From Clostridium sp. 'White wine YQ' (GTDB lineage: Bacteria; Bacillota; Clostridia; Clostridiales; Clostridiaceae): a stretch of 64,000 bases of DNA. Numbering within the stretch: position 1 is the stretch's first letter; the number at the start of each line of letters is the position of its first letter. Shown here piece after piece: positions 18,753 through 27,168 of this stretch. The DNA lies in NCBI RefSeq assembly GCF_028728205.1, contig NZ_JAQYUU010000001.1, positions 2,392,500-2,456,499 on the forward strand. The letters run 5' to 3'. The position numbers were made by a program, and so were the translations under genes. A model generated the notes under the pieces. The model saw nothing but the letters and a program-made list of their open reading frames with translations. It did not search any database and was not told where the DNA came from.

Positions 18753-18782
18753 AACCCCACTAGATTTATCTCTAGTGGGGTT
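18753..18782. terminator. Bidirectional hairpin terminator
   Basis: AACCCCACTAGA/TCTAGTGGGGTT stem with T-runs on both sides between prfC and the convergent membrane-protein gene. Confidence 0.92.
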
Positions 18783-18791
18783 TTGTATTAA

Positions 18792-19550
18792 TTATTTATT
18801 CATATACTTCAAATAATTCTTAATCTCTCTATAGTTATAATTTCTAATAAAGAAATCAAATTTTTTCCCATCTTTCATCTCAATTATAACCTCACTTTCC
18901 CCTCTTGGTCTCATATATCTACCAATGTGATAGCCTAAAAACATACATGTTAACCCCACTATAGTTTCTACTATTCCATTATTAAATCCAGTAGCCTTTT
19001 TAAATAAATAATATGGATAGAATAATGCAACAAAAGATATTATAATTGGCATGACAGAGTTCATTAATTCCCATCTTGCATATTCACTTTTTTTCTTATT
19101 TTTTTCATTTCTATATAATGGGATACTCTTATCCATTCTTATATTTACTATTTCTTCCTTGTCATATATATATGTGATATACCTATTAGATGTAATATTA
19201 TACCCGACCACAATAATTCTTCTATTGGTGAAGAAATTTATATGGCTATATTTTATATCTCCGCCTCCAATAAAGGCTACTGGCACAATTGCTGCAAATG
19301 TCATCATTGCTTCTAACATCTTAGGATCTGTAGCTTTTACTGTTTTCTCAATATACTCTCCTTCTAGTAAAAGTTCACTTACATATTGACCTATATCTTT
19401 AACCTTCTCTCTAGAATAACTAGTTTGAAGATCATAAGATATTTCACTTAATTTTTCATCACTTATTGTTCCCCAATCTTCATATTCTTTTAACTCATCT
19501 ATACTAAAGCTAATGCCATTTAATTCGCTTATTATCTTATCTTCTAACAT
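18792..19550 (-). CDS. Membrane protein paired with a sigma factor; paralogue of the gene at 40.5 kb
   Basis: 252 residues, no family assigned. An N-terminal soluble region (1-155) includes EGEYIEKTVKATDPKMLE and a TNRRIIVVGYN strand pattern like that of PH-type or bacterial Pleckstrin-like domains. Two hydrophobic helices follow (about 165-210), then a C-terminal EVIIEMKDGKKFDFFIRNY segment. The protein aligns along its length with the 261-residue protein at 40486-41271, which is also next to an ECF-like sigma gene. It overlaps the sigma gene by a few bases, so the two are translationally coupled. A role as sigma regulator or as a target of it is plausible but unproven. Confidence 0.75.
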   Translation of the reverse strand: MLEDKIISELNGISFSIDELKEYEDWGTISDEKLSEISYDLQTSYSREKVKDIGQYVSELLLEGEYIEKTVKATDPKMLEAMMTFAAIVPVAFIGGGDIKYSHINFFTNRRIIVVGYNITSNRYITYIYDKEEIVNIRMDKSIPLYRNEKNKKKSEYARWELMNSVMPIIISFVALFYPYYLFKKATGFNNGIVETIVGLTCMFLGYHIGRYMRPRGESEVIIEMKDGKKFDFFIRNYNYREIKNYLKYMNK

Positions 19551-20089
19551 GGTTGCACCTCCAATTCTAATTTTATCTTTTTCCTTCCTCTTGATAATTT
19601 TTGATAAATATAATCATTGGATTTTCCTATATCTTTTGCAATCTTTTCTATTGGTTCTTCAAATAAATATCTTTTTATAAATATTTGCTTCTCTTCTTCC
19701 TTTAGATTTCTAATTAAGCTATAAAATCCTTCATCACCTTCATAATTAAATCCATTTTCTTGATACTCTTGTTCTAATAATATTTCTTCTTTAAGCTCTA
19801 ACTGACTACTTTGCTTAACAAGTTTTCTTTTATAATCTATTGCCTTATATTTTGCAACTGCCACAAGAAAGTTTAATAAACTTCCCTTATCTTCCCTATA
19901 GAAAACTATCTTATTCCATATGGTCATCAATAAATCATTAAAGCATTCCTCTATTTCATTTCTTTCATAGGCTTCATGTAATACTTTATTTAAAACTCCA
20001 AATAATATTTTCCCATATCTATTATTCAATTCTTTAATTGCATCTTGATCTCCACACATAATCCCTCTCACTATATCAATATCTTCCAT
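19544..20089 (-). CDS. ECF-like sigma-70 family factor
   Basis: 181 residues from the ATG at 20089, eight bases after AGGAGG; the in-frame GTG at 20098 lies on the RBS itself. Region 2 is recognisable in NDLLMTIWNKIVFYREDKGSLLNFLVAVAKYKAIDYKRK, and region 4 in the C-terminal KRYLFEEPIEKIAKDIGKSNDYIYQKLSRGRKKIK helix-turn-helix. It is very similar to the sigma factor at 39936-40496. The downstream overlapping gene encodes the paralogous membrane protein. Signals and targets are unknown; clostridial toxin-type (TcdR/BotR) factors have similar size, but this sequence looks like an ordinary ECF factor. Confidence 0.82.
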   Translation of the reverse strand: MEDIDIVRGIMCGDQDAIKELNNRYGKILFGVLNKVLHEAYERNEIEECFNDLLMTIWNKIVFYREDKGSLLNFLVAVAKYKAIDYKRKLVKQSSQLELKEEILLEQEYQENGFNYEGDEGFYSLIRNLKEEEKQIFIKRYLFEEPIEKIAKDIGKSNDYIYQKLSRGRKKIKLELEVQPC

Positions 20090-20225
20090 GATTTCCACCT
20101 CCTATACCATTAATACGTTAGTATCTTTTCTCTTTCTGACAAATTACAAATTATTATTTTATAAATTTTGGAATATTCATTATTTTAATTATATTATAAA
20201 AAGACTAAATTTTTTGCATTTTTTA

Positions 20226-20254
20226 TTGACAAGCATTTCCAATGATGTTATTCT
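20226..20254 (+). promoter_or_regulatory. Promoter of the exporter leader transcript
   Basis: Perfect -35 TTGACA (20226-20231) and -10 TATTCT (20249-20254), 17 bp spacing. It starts transcription about 30 bp before the leader ORF, so the exporter mRNA carries a leader of roughly 290 nt. Confidence 0.78.
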
Positions 20255-20291
20255 ACTTGTATCATAAAAATAATTTAAGGAGGTAGGAAAT

Positions 20292-20375
20292 ATGTTAACC
20301 ATGTTTAGATTTAATAATTTAACAAAATTAAATAAAATATTCAATAGTCCTGTCTCTTTTGTTATTAGTAATTAA
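20292..20375 (+). CDS. 27-residue leader peptide of the ABC exporter operon
   Basis: A short ORF with a very strong RBS (AAGGAGGTAGGAAAT) starts MLTMFRFNNLTK and ends in FVISN before TAA. It lies between a consensus promoter and two to three intrinsic terminators that precede the exporter genes. Its codons 17-20 contain CAATAGTCC (20342-20350), perfectly complementary to GGACTATTG (20398-20406) in the first terminator, so folding of this region would prevent that terminator. This layout matches ribosome-mediated attenuation as known for the bmrB leader of Bacillus subtilis bmrCD. The peptide itself has no recognisable domain. Function is inferred from layout only. Confidence 0.7.
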   Translation: MLTMFRFNNLTKLNKIFNSPVSFVISN

Positions 20376-20392
20376 TAAAAAGGGTTTATTAC

Positions 20393-20421
20393 ACCATGGA
20401 CTATTGTTCCATGGTTTTTTT
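20393..20421 (+). terminator. Attenuator terminator 1
   Basis: ACCATGGA (20393-20400) pairs with TCCATGGT (20408-20415) and is followed by seven T residues. It begins 17 bases after the leader-peptide stop codon. Confidence 0.85.
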
Positions 20422-20442
20422 ATACACTTTTTTACGTTTTTT

Positions 20443-20468
20443 AGCCATGGTATGTCCATGGCTTTTTT
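20443..20468 (+). terminator. Attenuator terminator 2
   Basis: AGCCATGG (20443-20450) pairs with CCATGGCT (20456-20463), followed by a T run. Its CCATGG arms are the same hexamer as in terminator 1, so the two hairpins can exchange partners. Confidence 0.8.
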
Positions 20469-20489
20469 CATTTTTGTTAATAAAAATGC

Positions 20490-20520
20490 TCTCCATTGCT
20501 AGCGCGGAGAATGTATTTTT
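20490..20520 (+). terminator. Possible third, weaker hairpin
   Basis: TCTCC (20490-20494) and GGAGA (20506-20510) enclose ATTGCTAGCGC and are followed by ATGTATTTTT. The stem is short; it may be an accessory terminator or part of an antiterminator. Confidence 0.35.
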
Positions 20521-20556
20521 TCAAATAAAATCATTTTAAAAGGAGGTTACACTTTT

Positions 20557-22296
20557 ATGAAACGTATACTAAACTATATTTTTAAACACAAATGGTTACT
20601 CGCTATACCTACCTTTTCAATGCTTCTTGTTATTGTGGTATGTTTATTTGAACCTTATGTTCAAAAACTATTTATTGATAAAGTAATTACTGGTGGAGAT
20701 AGAACTTTAATCCCTTATTTAATAGGTGGAATAATAGTTATTAATATAATTAAAGCTGTTTTTGGTTATATAAAAGAATATTTATTTGATCTTTTATCCG
20801 CTAAGGTAACTAAAGATTTAAAAGAAGAATTATTTGCTCATATTCAAAAACTTCCCTTTGGTTACTTTGACAAAATGAACACTGGTGAACTTATGTCTAG
20901 AATTGGTGAAGATATCGAAAATATCTGGAGAGCCATAGGCTTTGGTTTAAGATTATTCGTTGAAAATTCTCTATACTTTGTATTCAGCAGTGTTATATTA
21001 CTTTATCTTGATTGGAAACTTGCTTTAGCTTGTATACTAATAATGCTTCCAATAGCTTATATTGCTATAAAGCTTGAATCAAAAATAGTAGATTCCTATG
21101 AAAAAATTAGTGACCAAAATGCCGTTATAAATACAACTGCTCAAGAAAATATTTCAGGGGTTAGACTTGTAAAAGCCTTTGGTAGAGAAAAACATGAAAT
21201 TCTTAAATTTCTTAAAATGAATCGCAAGAACTATAAGCTTAATATGGACCAGGCAAAAATTACAGCAGATTACTTTCCTCCAATTGAACTCTTAACTAAC
21301 ATTTCTTTAGTAATTATGATTGCTTTAGGAGGAATTCTTGTAATAAATAAAGAGATTACTCTTGGAACGTTAGTCGCCTTCAGCGGATATATATGGAACT
21401 TAATCTGGCCTATGAGAATGCTTGGCTGGCTTATAAATATAATTGCTCAAAATAATGCTTCAGCTAATAAAATATTTAAGATAATGGATATAGAACCTTC
21501 TATAAAAGATTCTTCTGCTTCAGTTTCTCTATCTAAGATAAATGGAAATATTGATTTCAAAGATGTTTCTTTTAAATACGGAGAAGAGGAAGTATTAAAT
21601 GATATTAATCTAAGAATTCCTGCTGGAAGTACAGTCGCAATAATGGGTACTACGGGTTCTGGAAAAACATCTATAATTAACCTACTTGGAAGATACTATG
21701 ATGTATCAAAAGGAAAAGTATTAATTGATGGAATTGATGTCAAAAACATTAAACTTAATGACCTAAGAAGTAATATTGCCATAGTTCCTCAAGACGTTTT
21801 CTTATTTTCTGATACCATAGAAGAAAATATTCGCTTTGGTAATAGAAATGCGAGTGATGAACAAATTATTGAAGCTGCTAACCTAGCCTGCGCAAGTAGA
21901 TTTATAACTAAGCTTCCAGAAGGCTATAATACAGTAATTGGTGAAAGAGGATTAGGTTTATCAGGCGGACAAAAACAGAGAATATCTATTGCTAGAGCAC
22001 TAGTTAGAAGGGCTCCAATTATTATACTTGATGATGCTACCTCTGCCTTAGATATGGAAACTGAATTTCAACTTCTAAAGAACCTTAACTCTTTAAATGA
22101 TAAATCTACTGTATTTATCATAGCTCATAGGATTTCTGCAGTTAAAAATGCTGATATAATACTATTCCTTGAAAATGGTGAAATAGTTGAAAAAGGTACT
22201 CACCATGAGCTAATAGAGCTTAAGGGAAAGTATTATGAAATTTACAAAGAACAATTTAAAGATTTTGAAACTATTACTCAGGAGGTGATTGCATGA
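20557..22296 (+). CDS. Heterodimeric ABC multidrug exporter, degenerate-site half (BmrC-like)
   Basis: 579 residues: six-helix transmembrane domain (about 1-310) and nucleotide-binding domain (about 330-570). Walker A is GTTGSGKTS (near 364) and the signature is canonical LSGGQ. Walker B reads IIILDDATSALD, with Asp in place of the catalytic Glu. That substitution defines the degenerate half of heterodimeric exporters such as BmrC. The partner gene follows with a 4-base ATGA overlap. Expression is probably governed by the leader-peptide attenuator upstream. The likely role is drug or lipid efflux; substrates cannot be deduced. Confidence 0.87.
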   Translation: MKRILNYIFKHKWLLAIPTFSMLLVIVVCLFEPYVQKLFIDKVITGGDRTLIPYLIGGIIVINIIKAVFGYIKEYLFDLLSAKVTKDLKEELFAHIQKLPFGYFDKMNTGELMSRIGEDIENIWRAIGFGLRLFVENSLYFVFSSVILLYLDWKLALACILIMLPIAYIAIKLESKIVDSYEKISDQNAVINTTAQENISGVRLVKAFGREKHEILKFLKMNRKNYKLNMDQAKITADYFPPIELLTNISLVIMIALGGILVINKEITLGTLVAFSGYIWNLIWPMRMLGWLINIIAQNNASANKIFKIMDIEPSIKDSSASVSLSKINGNIDFKDVSFKYGEEEVLNDINLRIPAGSTVAIMGTTGSGKTSIINLLGRYYDVSKGKVLIDGIDVKNIKLNDLRSNIAIVPQDVFLFSDTIEENIRFGNRNASDEQIIEAANLACASRFITKLPEGYNTVIGERGLGLSGGQKQRISIARALVRRAPIIILDDATSALDMETEFQLLKNLNSLNDKSTVFIIAHRISAVKNADIILFLENGEIVEKGTHHELIELKGKYYEIYKEQFKDFETITQEVIA

Positions 22297-24080
22297 GTAT
22301 AAACTCCATAAAACAAGATGAGATGATACTGACCTTACCAAGAACTAGGGTTTTAAAAAGACTATTCTCTTATTTAAAACCCTATGGACTTAAGGTTTTT
22401 ATAGTAATATTACTTTTAATATTTGTAATGGTTGTAGGACTTGTAAATCCATATTTCCTAAAGATTTCTATTGATAAATATATTGGTAACAGTGACTACA
22501 ATGGATTGATGATTTTAGCACTATTATTTATTGTTTTAAATGTTGCTTCTATGATTGCTTCAAGATTTAGAATATTGATAATGTCTTCTGTTACAAATAA
22601 TGCCCTTGTAAGTATACGTAATGACTTATATACTCATATACAAAAACTTGGCTTTGCGTTCTTTGACTCAAGGCCAGTTGGGAAAATTCTAGCAAGAGTT
22701 ATAGGGGATGTAAATGCTCTTGGAGACTTATTCACTAACAGTGTTACAAGTCTTATCCCTGAATTACTAAGTTTGATTTGTGTAACCTTCATTATGTTTT
22801 TCATGAATGCTAAGTTAGCTTTAGCATCAATAGCTCTACTCCCTATACTATTTATTTTAATGTTTTCTATTGAAACAATTTCTAGAAAAAAGTGGGAGAT
22901 TTATAGAAGTAAAAGATCCAATTTAAATGCTTATACTCATGAAAATTTTTCTGGAGTCAAAATAGTTCAAGGCTTCGCAAACGAAAACTTAACAAATAAG
23001 AACTTTTCAACACTTCTAACTGATATGTTAGATAGGTTTATGGATGCTGTTAGATACAATGATTTCTTTTGGCCTTTAGTTGAATTATCTTGGGGAATTG
23101 GAACCATAATTGTTTTCTTAAATGGTATAAAGCTAATTGATTCTAATGAAATAACCATAGGAACATTAATTGCATTTACTATGTATATAGGAATGTTTTG
23201 GAGACCAATTGTAAATATAAGCAACTTTTATAATACTCTAATAACTAATTTCGCTGCTGCCCAAAGAATATTTGAAATCATGGAAATTAAGCCAGATATA
23301 TATTCGATAGATTCAGCTGAAGTTTTCCCTGAGATAAAAGGAACTGTAGAATTTAAAGATGTATCTTTTAGCTATGACTCCAAGAAAAAAGTTCTAAATA
23401 ATGTTAGCTTTAAGGTTACCCCTGGAGAAAATATAGCTCTTGTTGGACCTACTGGTGCTGGAAAAACAACTATTGTTAATCTAATAAGTAGATTTTATGA
23501 TGCAACTAGCGGTAAAGTTCTAATAGATAATAAGAACATTAAACACATGGACTTAGAATCTCTTCGTAGTCAAATGGGAATAATGCTTCAAGATACCTTC
23601 TTGTTTTCTTCTACTATTAAAGAAAATATACGTTATGGTAAGTTAAATGCTACAGATGAAGAAGTAATTGCAGCTGCTAAAGCTGTTAATGCTCATGATT
23701 TTATAATGAAGCTTGAAAAGGGCTATGATACAGAGGTAAGTGAAAGAGGTTCAAAATTATCAGTTGGTCAAAGACAGCTTCTTTCCTTTGCTAGAGCACT
23801 CCTAGCAAATCCAAGGATATTAATTCTAGATGAAGCTACCTCTAATATTGATACCCATACTGAAAAACTTGTTCAGCAAGGTATAGAAAAACTTCTTACT
23901 GGAAGAACATCTTTTGTTATAGCTCATAGACTTTCTACCATTAGGGATTGCGATAGAATCATGGTTATTGATGATGGTCAGATTATTGAAAATGGAAATC
24001 ACGATGAATTAATTGAATTAAAAGGTTCCTATTATTCACTTTATATGTCTCAATATAAATTAATGAATGAAGGCGCTTAG
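22293..24080 (+). CDS. Heterodimeric ABC multidrug exporter, catalytic half (BmrD-like)
   Basis: 595 residues with the same TMD-NBD plan. Walker A GPTGAGKTT lies near residue 384 and Walker B ILILDEATSNID has the canonical catalytic Glu. The signature is LSVGQ rather than LSGGQ. Together with the Glu-to-Asp change in its partner, this places one full catalytic site (this Walker B plus the partner LSGGQ) and one degenerate site in the heterodimer, as known for TM287/288 and BmrCD. The start overlaps the partner stop codon and has its own GGAGGTG RBS. Confidence 0.88.
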   Translation: MSINSIKQDEMILTLPRTRVLKRLFSYLKPYGLKVFIVILLLIFVMVVGLVNPYFLKISIDKYIGNSDYNGLMILALLFIVLNVASMIASRFRILIMSSVTNNALVSIRNDLYTHIQKLGFAFFDSRPVGKILARVIGDVNALGDLFTNSVTSLIPELLSLICVTFIMFFMNAKLALASIALLPILFILMFSIETISRKKWEIYRSKRSNLNAYTHENFSGVKIVQGFANENLTNKNFSTLLTDMLDRFMDAVRYNDFFWPLVELSWGIGTIIVFLNGIKLIDSNEITIGTLIAFTMYIGMFWRPIVNISNFYNTLITNFAAAQRIFEIMEIKPDIYSIDSAEVFPEIKGTVEFKDVSFSYDSKKKVLNNVSFKVTPGENIALVGPTGAGKTTIVNLISRFYDATSGKVLIDNKNIKHMDLESLRSQMGIMLQDTFLFSSTIKENIRYGKLNATDEEVIAAAKAVNAHDFIMKLEKGYDTEVSERGSKLSVGQRQLLSFARALLANPRILILDEATSNIDTHTEKLVQQGIEKLLTGRTSFVIAHRLSTIRDCDRIMVIDDGQIIENGNHDELIELKGSYYSLYMSQYKLMNEGA

Positions 24081-24085
24081 CATAT

Positions 24086-24130
24086 AAAAAATGAAAGGGA
24101 AACAATTATAAGTTGTTTCCCTTCATTTTT
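24086..24130. terminator. Bidirectional hairpin terminator
   Basis: AAAAATGAAAGGGAAACAA/TTGTTTCCCTTCATTTTT long stem between the convergent exporter and M50 genes. Confidence 0.9.
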
Positions 24131-24911
24131 TAAATATTTTTCTAGATAAATATTCTGTTTTAACTTCTAATATAATCAAACAAATTAAAATTCCTATTAT
24201 TACATAAAGAATAGTGGACAATTTCAAATTCTCTCTGATAAATTTTAAAATTATATTTGAGGTTATAGGTATAAACATCAATATAATCCCCAAAACTGAA
24301 AGTATATTGATAGTTTTTATTATTTTAACTTTATTAAAACCTAAGATAATAAAAAAAAGAGTTAGTGGTTCAGTTATAAGCTTGCTTCCATCCAGTGGAG
24401 GTATAGGTATTAAATTTAATAAGAAGAGTCCGAAATTTATTAAAACTATATGATTTAGTATTATTGAATCCACACTATTAACCTCATCAGTTAGTAATAT
24501 TGAAAAACTATTGTCATAGAAAGTTAACTTATCAAAGCTTAGATAGTTTTTAATAAGTACTAATATATCATTTACAATTGAACTAACTATATTGATATCA
24601 CCTTTAGCATATATAAATAATCCTAAAACTGCTATAGATAAATTTGCTAGAACTCCACTTAAACACACTACTAATTTATTACCTAATTTCATTTTTTCAT
24701 AGTCACTCTCATCTGGCATAATCATTCCACCTATTGGAATAAGCTTTAAGTTAAATTCTATCCCTTTTATATAAAAGTTTAATATACTTGTACCTATTCC
24801 AACCTGATATTTTTTCACCTTTATTTCAAATATATTCAATGCTATAAGATGCCCTAATTCATGAATGGCTATGGAAATGTATAAAATTACAATAAATATT
24901 ACTTCATTCAC
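24123..24911 (-). CDS. M50-like membrane metalloprotease
   Basis: 262 residues, five to six hydrophobic segments. Residues 17-21 are HELGH within a transmembrane helix, and LNLIPIPPLDGSKL supplies the second conserved Asp-containing motif, so both zinc-binding elements of the site-2-protease family are intact. No PDZ domain is visible. It starts at GTG 24911 after AAGGAG. It may cleave a membrane-embedded regulator or a small peptide; the micro-ORF immediately upstream is a speculative substrate. It is transcribed alone or by read-through from the PTS operon. Confidence 0.8.
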   Translation of the reverse strand: MNEVIFIVILYISIAIHELGHLIALNIFEIKVKKYQVGIGTSILNFYIKGIEFNLKLIPIGGMIMPDESDYEKMKLGNKLVVCLSGVLANLSIAVLGLFIYAKGDINIVSSIVNDILVLIKNYLSFDKLTFYDNSFSILLTDEVNSVDSIILNHIVLINFGLFLLNLIPIPPLDGSKLITEPLTLFFIILGFNKVKIIKTINILSVLGIILMFIPITSNIILKFIRENLKLSTILYVIIGILICLIILEVKTEYLSRKIFKK

Positions 24912-24932
24912 TTGTGCTCCTTTTACTTTATC

Positions 24933-24998
24933 TTACTTGTGTGGAGATATCTTTACTAATGCAGCTAGAATAATAACTAAAAGTATTGATGCATCCAT
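24933..24998 (-). CDS. Putative 21-residue hydrophobic micro-peptide
   Basis: A tiny ORF begins MDASILLVII and ends KISPHK, i.e. one hydrophobic stretch followed by a basic tail, the composition of type I toxin or other membrane micro-peptides. It has an ideal RBS (GGAGGTG, 8 bases before the ATG), but that RBS is embedded in the 3' arm of a 13-bp perfect hairpin. It lies just upstream of the M50 protease gene. No antisense RNA was identified. It may be a chance ORF and the hairpin only a terminator. Confidence 0.4.
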   Translation of the reverse strand: MDASILLVIILAALVKISPHK

Positions 24999-25001
24999 AA
25001 A

Positions 25002-25047
25002 ATAAACACCTCCATAAGTATATCTATACTAGATTGGAGGTGTTTAT
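25002..25047 (-). other. Perfect hairpin masking the micro-ORF ribosome binding site
   Basis: ATAAACACCTCCA and TGGAGGTGTTTAT pair over 13 bp, with an inner AGTAT/ATACT helix. On the minus strand the 3' arm holds the RBS of the micro-ORF. A T-rich stretch (TTTATTTTA) follows, so it could also act as the terminator of the upstream PTS operon. Confidence 0.65.
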
Positions 25048-25129
25048 AACCAAAAAGTTTGTATTTTCTACACTGTATCTATAAACTATTACAACGTAAA
25101 ATTAAATCAGCTATAATTAAAACTTGAAA

Positions 25130-25441
25130 TTATTCCTTTATAAGCTCTACAGCCTTTTCAACTACATCCTTGGGATTTTTAATAGCTTTTTGAGCTTCAA
25201 CCCTATAAATTACTTTCCCATTAAATCTTTTTTCTTCTTTTACTGCAACATCTGCTGCAAAAATTACTAAATCAGCCGCTTTAGCTTCCTTTTCAGTAAT
25301 TCTATTCTCTATTCCTATTGATCCCTGAGTTTCTACTTTAATCTTGTGTCCTAACTTTTTTGCAGCTTTTTCTAAGGCTTCAGCAGCCATATAAGTATGT
25401 GCAATGCCAGTAGGACATGCTGTTATAGCAACAATATTCAT
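25130..25441 (-). CDS. PTS fructose-family EIIB component
   Basis: 103 residues from the ATG at 25441 (RBS GGGGAA). ITACPTGIAHTYMAAEAL is the fructose-type EIIB phosphorylation loop with Cys9 as phospho-acceptor. It passes phosphate from the separate EIIA to the sugar bound by EIIC. It is the last gene of a EIIA-EIIC-EIIB set in which all domains are separate polypeptides. The sugar is unknown; proximity to a GH38 mannosidase suggests a mannose-containing or mannosylglycerate-like substrate. Confidence 0.9.
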   Translation of the reverse strand: MNIVAITACPTGIAHTYMAAEALEKAAKKLGHKIKVETQGSIGIENRITEKEAKAADLVIFAADVAVKEEKRFNGKVIYRVEAQKAIKNPKDVVEKAVELIKE

Positions 25442-25492
25442 AAATAATTCCCCTTTTCTTTTCACTTACCAAATAATAGTCTTAAACTGATA

Positions 25493-26539
25493 CTAGTCTT
25501 CTACTTCCAAATCATCCAATTCCTCTTCAGGAACTTCCTTCTTCAATAAATTTACCATTATTGCAGCTACTGCTATTCCAACTAAAACTGCAATTATGAA
25601 CATTACCCTATTGTCAACAACAGGAAGAACTATTGGTCCACCATGAGGTGCATGATCTCCAACCTTTCCTATTGCTGCTATTGCAGCTCCTACAGCTGAA
25701 CCAGTTACTATTGATGGTATAACTTTTAAAGGATCACCAGCTGCGAATGGTATAGCTCCCTCTGTTATTCCTATGAGGCCCATAGCAAGTGCACCTTTAC
25801 CAGCTTCTTTTTCTGCTCTCGTATATTTCTTAGGTGCTAGTAATGTTGCTACTCCCATAGCTAGTGGAGGAATACAAATCGCTACAGCAACTGGACCCAT
25901 TACAGTATAGATACCTTCAGCAATCATAGCTGAACCAAACATAAATGCAACCTTGTTTACTGGTCCACCCATATCAAATGCTATCATAGCACCCATTACA
26001 ATTGCTAATAAAACTGAGTTTCCTGAACTCATTGATTTTAAGCCTTCAGTCATAGATGCCATTAATGATGCTATTGGATTACCAATTACAAATAACATTA
26101 ACAATCCTACAGCCAAAGAAGTTAATAATGGTATTACGAATATAGGCATTATTGGTCTTAAATTTTTATTTACCTTCCATCCTTTAATCCATCTAGCTAT
26201 ATATCCTGCGATTAAACCTGCTATAATTCCACCTAAAAAACCTGCCTTAATATTATTAGATAAAACACCACCAACTAATCCTGGTGCTAAACCTGGTCTA
26301 TCAGCAATTGCATAAGCGATAAATCCTGCAAGTACTGGAACCATTAAAGAAAATGATGCACTTCCTATATCCATTAATTTTGTCAAAAATGGATTAGTTA
26401 CAACCGCGCCCTGTCCTTCTTGAACTCCGCTAAGAGCAATAGATAATGCTATAAAAACTCCTCCGATTACTACTATTGGTATCATGTACGATACCCCTGT
26501 CATTAGATACTCCCTTAGTCGCTTTAATTCCTCTTTCAT
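25493..26539 (-). CDS. PTS fructose-family EIIC permease
   Basis: 348 residues, start ATG 26539 eight bases after GGGAG. Polytopic membrane protein with GVSYMIPIVVIGGVFIALS at the N-terminus, FDMGGPVNKVAF and GITEGAIPFAAGDP, conserved EIIC-Fru segments. It carries the sugar across the membrane during phosphorylation. It lies between the EIIA and EIIB genes in one minus-strand operon. Confidence 0.9.
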   Translation of the reverse strand: MKEELKRLREYLMTGVSYMIPIVVIGGVFIALSIALSGVQEGQGAVVTNPFLTKLMDIGSASFSLMVPVLAGFIAYAIADRPGLAPGLVGGVLSNNIKAGFLGGIIAGLIAGYIARWIKGWKVNKNLRPIMPIFVIPLLTSLAVGLLMLFVIGNPIASLMASMTEGLKSMSSGNSVLLAIVMGAMIAFDMGGPVNKVAFMFGSAMIAEGIYTVMGPVAVAICIPPLAMGVATLLAPKKYTRAEKEAGKGALAMGLIGITEGAIPFAAGDPLKVIPSIVTGSAVGAAIAAIGKVGDHAPHGGPIVLPVVDNRVMFIIAVLVGIAVAAIMVNLLKKEVPEEELDDLEVED

Positions 26540-26594
26540 TTTCATTTCTCCCTTCATTTATTTATATCAATTATCCTCACAAGATAAAGATATT

Positions 26595-27050
26595 CTAGAT
26601 ATTTTTAACTTCAATTTCATTCAATATTTCAAGTACTGATTTTACTGTTTTACTTTCTTTTAAACGCCTCACAAAATCTTCATCCATAAGTTTTCTTGAT
26701 AGATTTGACAATATCTTAAGATGTATATTATTAGCATTTTCTTCTGGTACCCCTAACATAAAAATTATCTCTACTGGATCTCCATCAAGAGAATCCCACT
26801 CTATACGATTCTTACATATTCCAAGTACTATCATAGCCTCATTTACTGACTTACTTTTACCATGAGGTATTGCAATACCATTTCCTACTCCTGTTGAAAA
26901 TTCCTCCTCCCTCATTAAAACTGAATTTACGAATTCATCTACTGAAGATATCTTGTTAGCTTTAGCTGCCATTTCTGCTAATTTATATATTGCTTCATTT
27001 TTATCCTTAACGTTAAGTTCGAGTTCAATTAGTTTTTCATCTACTATCAT
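26595..27050 (-). CDS. PTS fructose/mannitol-family EIIA component
   Basis: 151 residues. VGNGIAIPHGKSKSV places the phosphorylated His at residue 63, and the flanking FSTGVG and MLGVPEENANNIHLKILS segments are EIIA-2 family. First gene of the PTS operon, downstream of a promoter with an operator-like palindrome and next to the PRD regulator that probably senses its phosphorylation state. Confidence 0.9.
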   Translation of the reverse strand: MIVDEKLIELELNVKDKNEAIYKLAEMAAKANKISSVDEFVNSVLMREEEFSTGVGNGIAIPHGKSKSVNEAMIVLGICKNRIEWDSLDGDPVEIIFMLGVPEENANNIHLKILSNLSRKLMDEDFVRRLKESKTVKSVLEILNEIEVKNI

Positions 27051-27140
27051 AAAAACATCCTTTCCTTCTATATTAAATAGTTATAGCTATCTATTTTAAC
27101 TTCTATATATTTAGTAATTACCACTTATTTCCATACCTTA

Positions 27141-27168
27141 ATTATACTCCAAACCCCACTGATTTCAA
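27141..27168 (-). promoter_or_regulatory. Promoter of the PTS operon
   Basis: -35 TTGAAA (27163-27168), -10 TATAAT (27141-27146), spacer 16 bp, about 90 bp upstream of the EIIA start. Confidence 0.7.

Noticed and set aside
19544..20089. TcdR/BotR/UviA-type toxin sigma factor
   Set aside because: Size is similar, but the sequence follows an ordinary ECF pattern, has a close paralogue at 40 kb and no toxin gene nearby.
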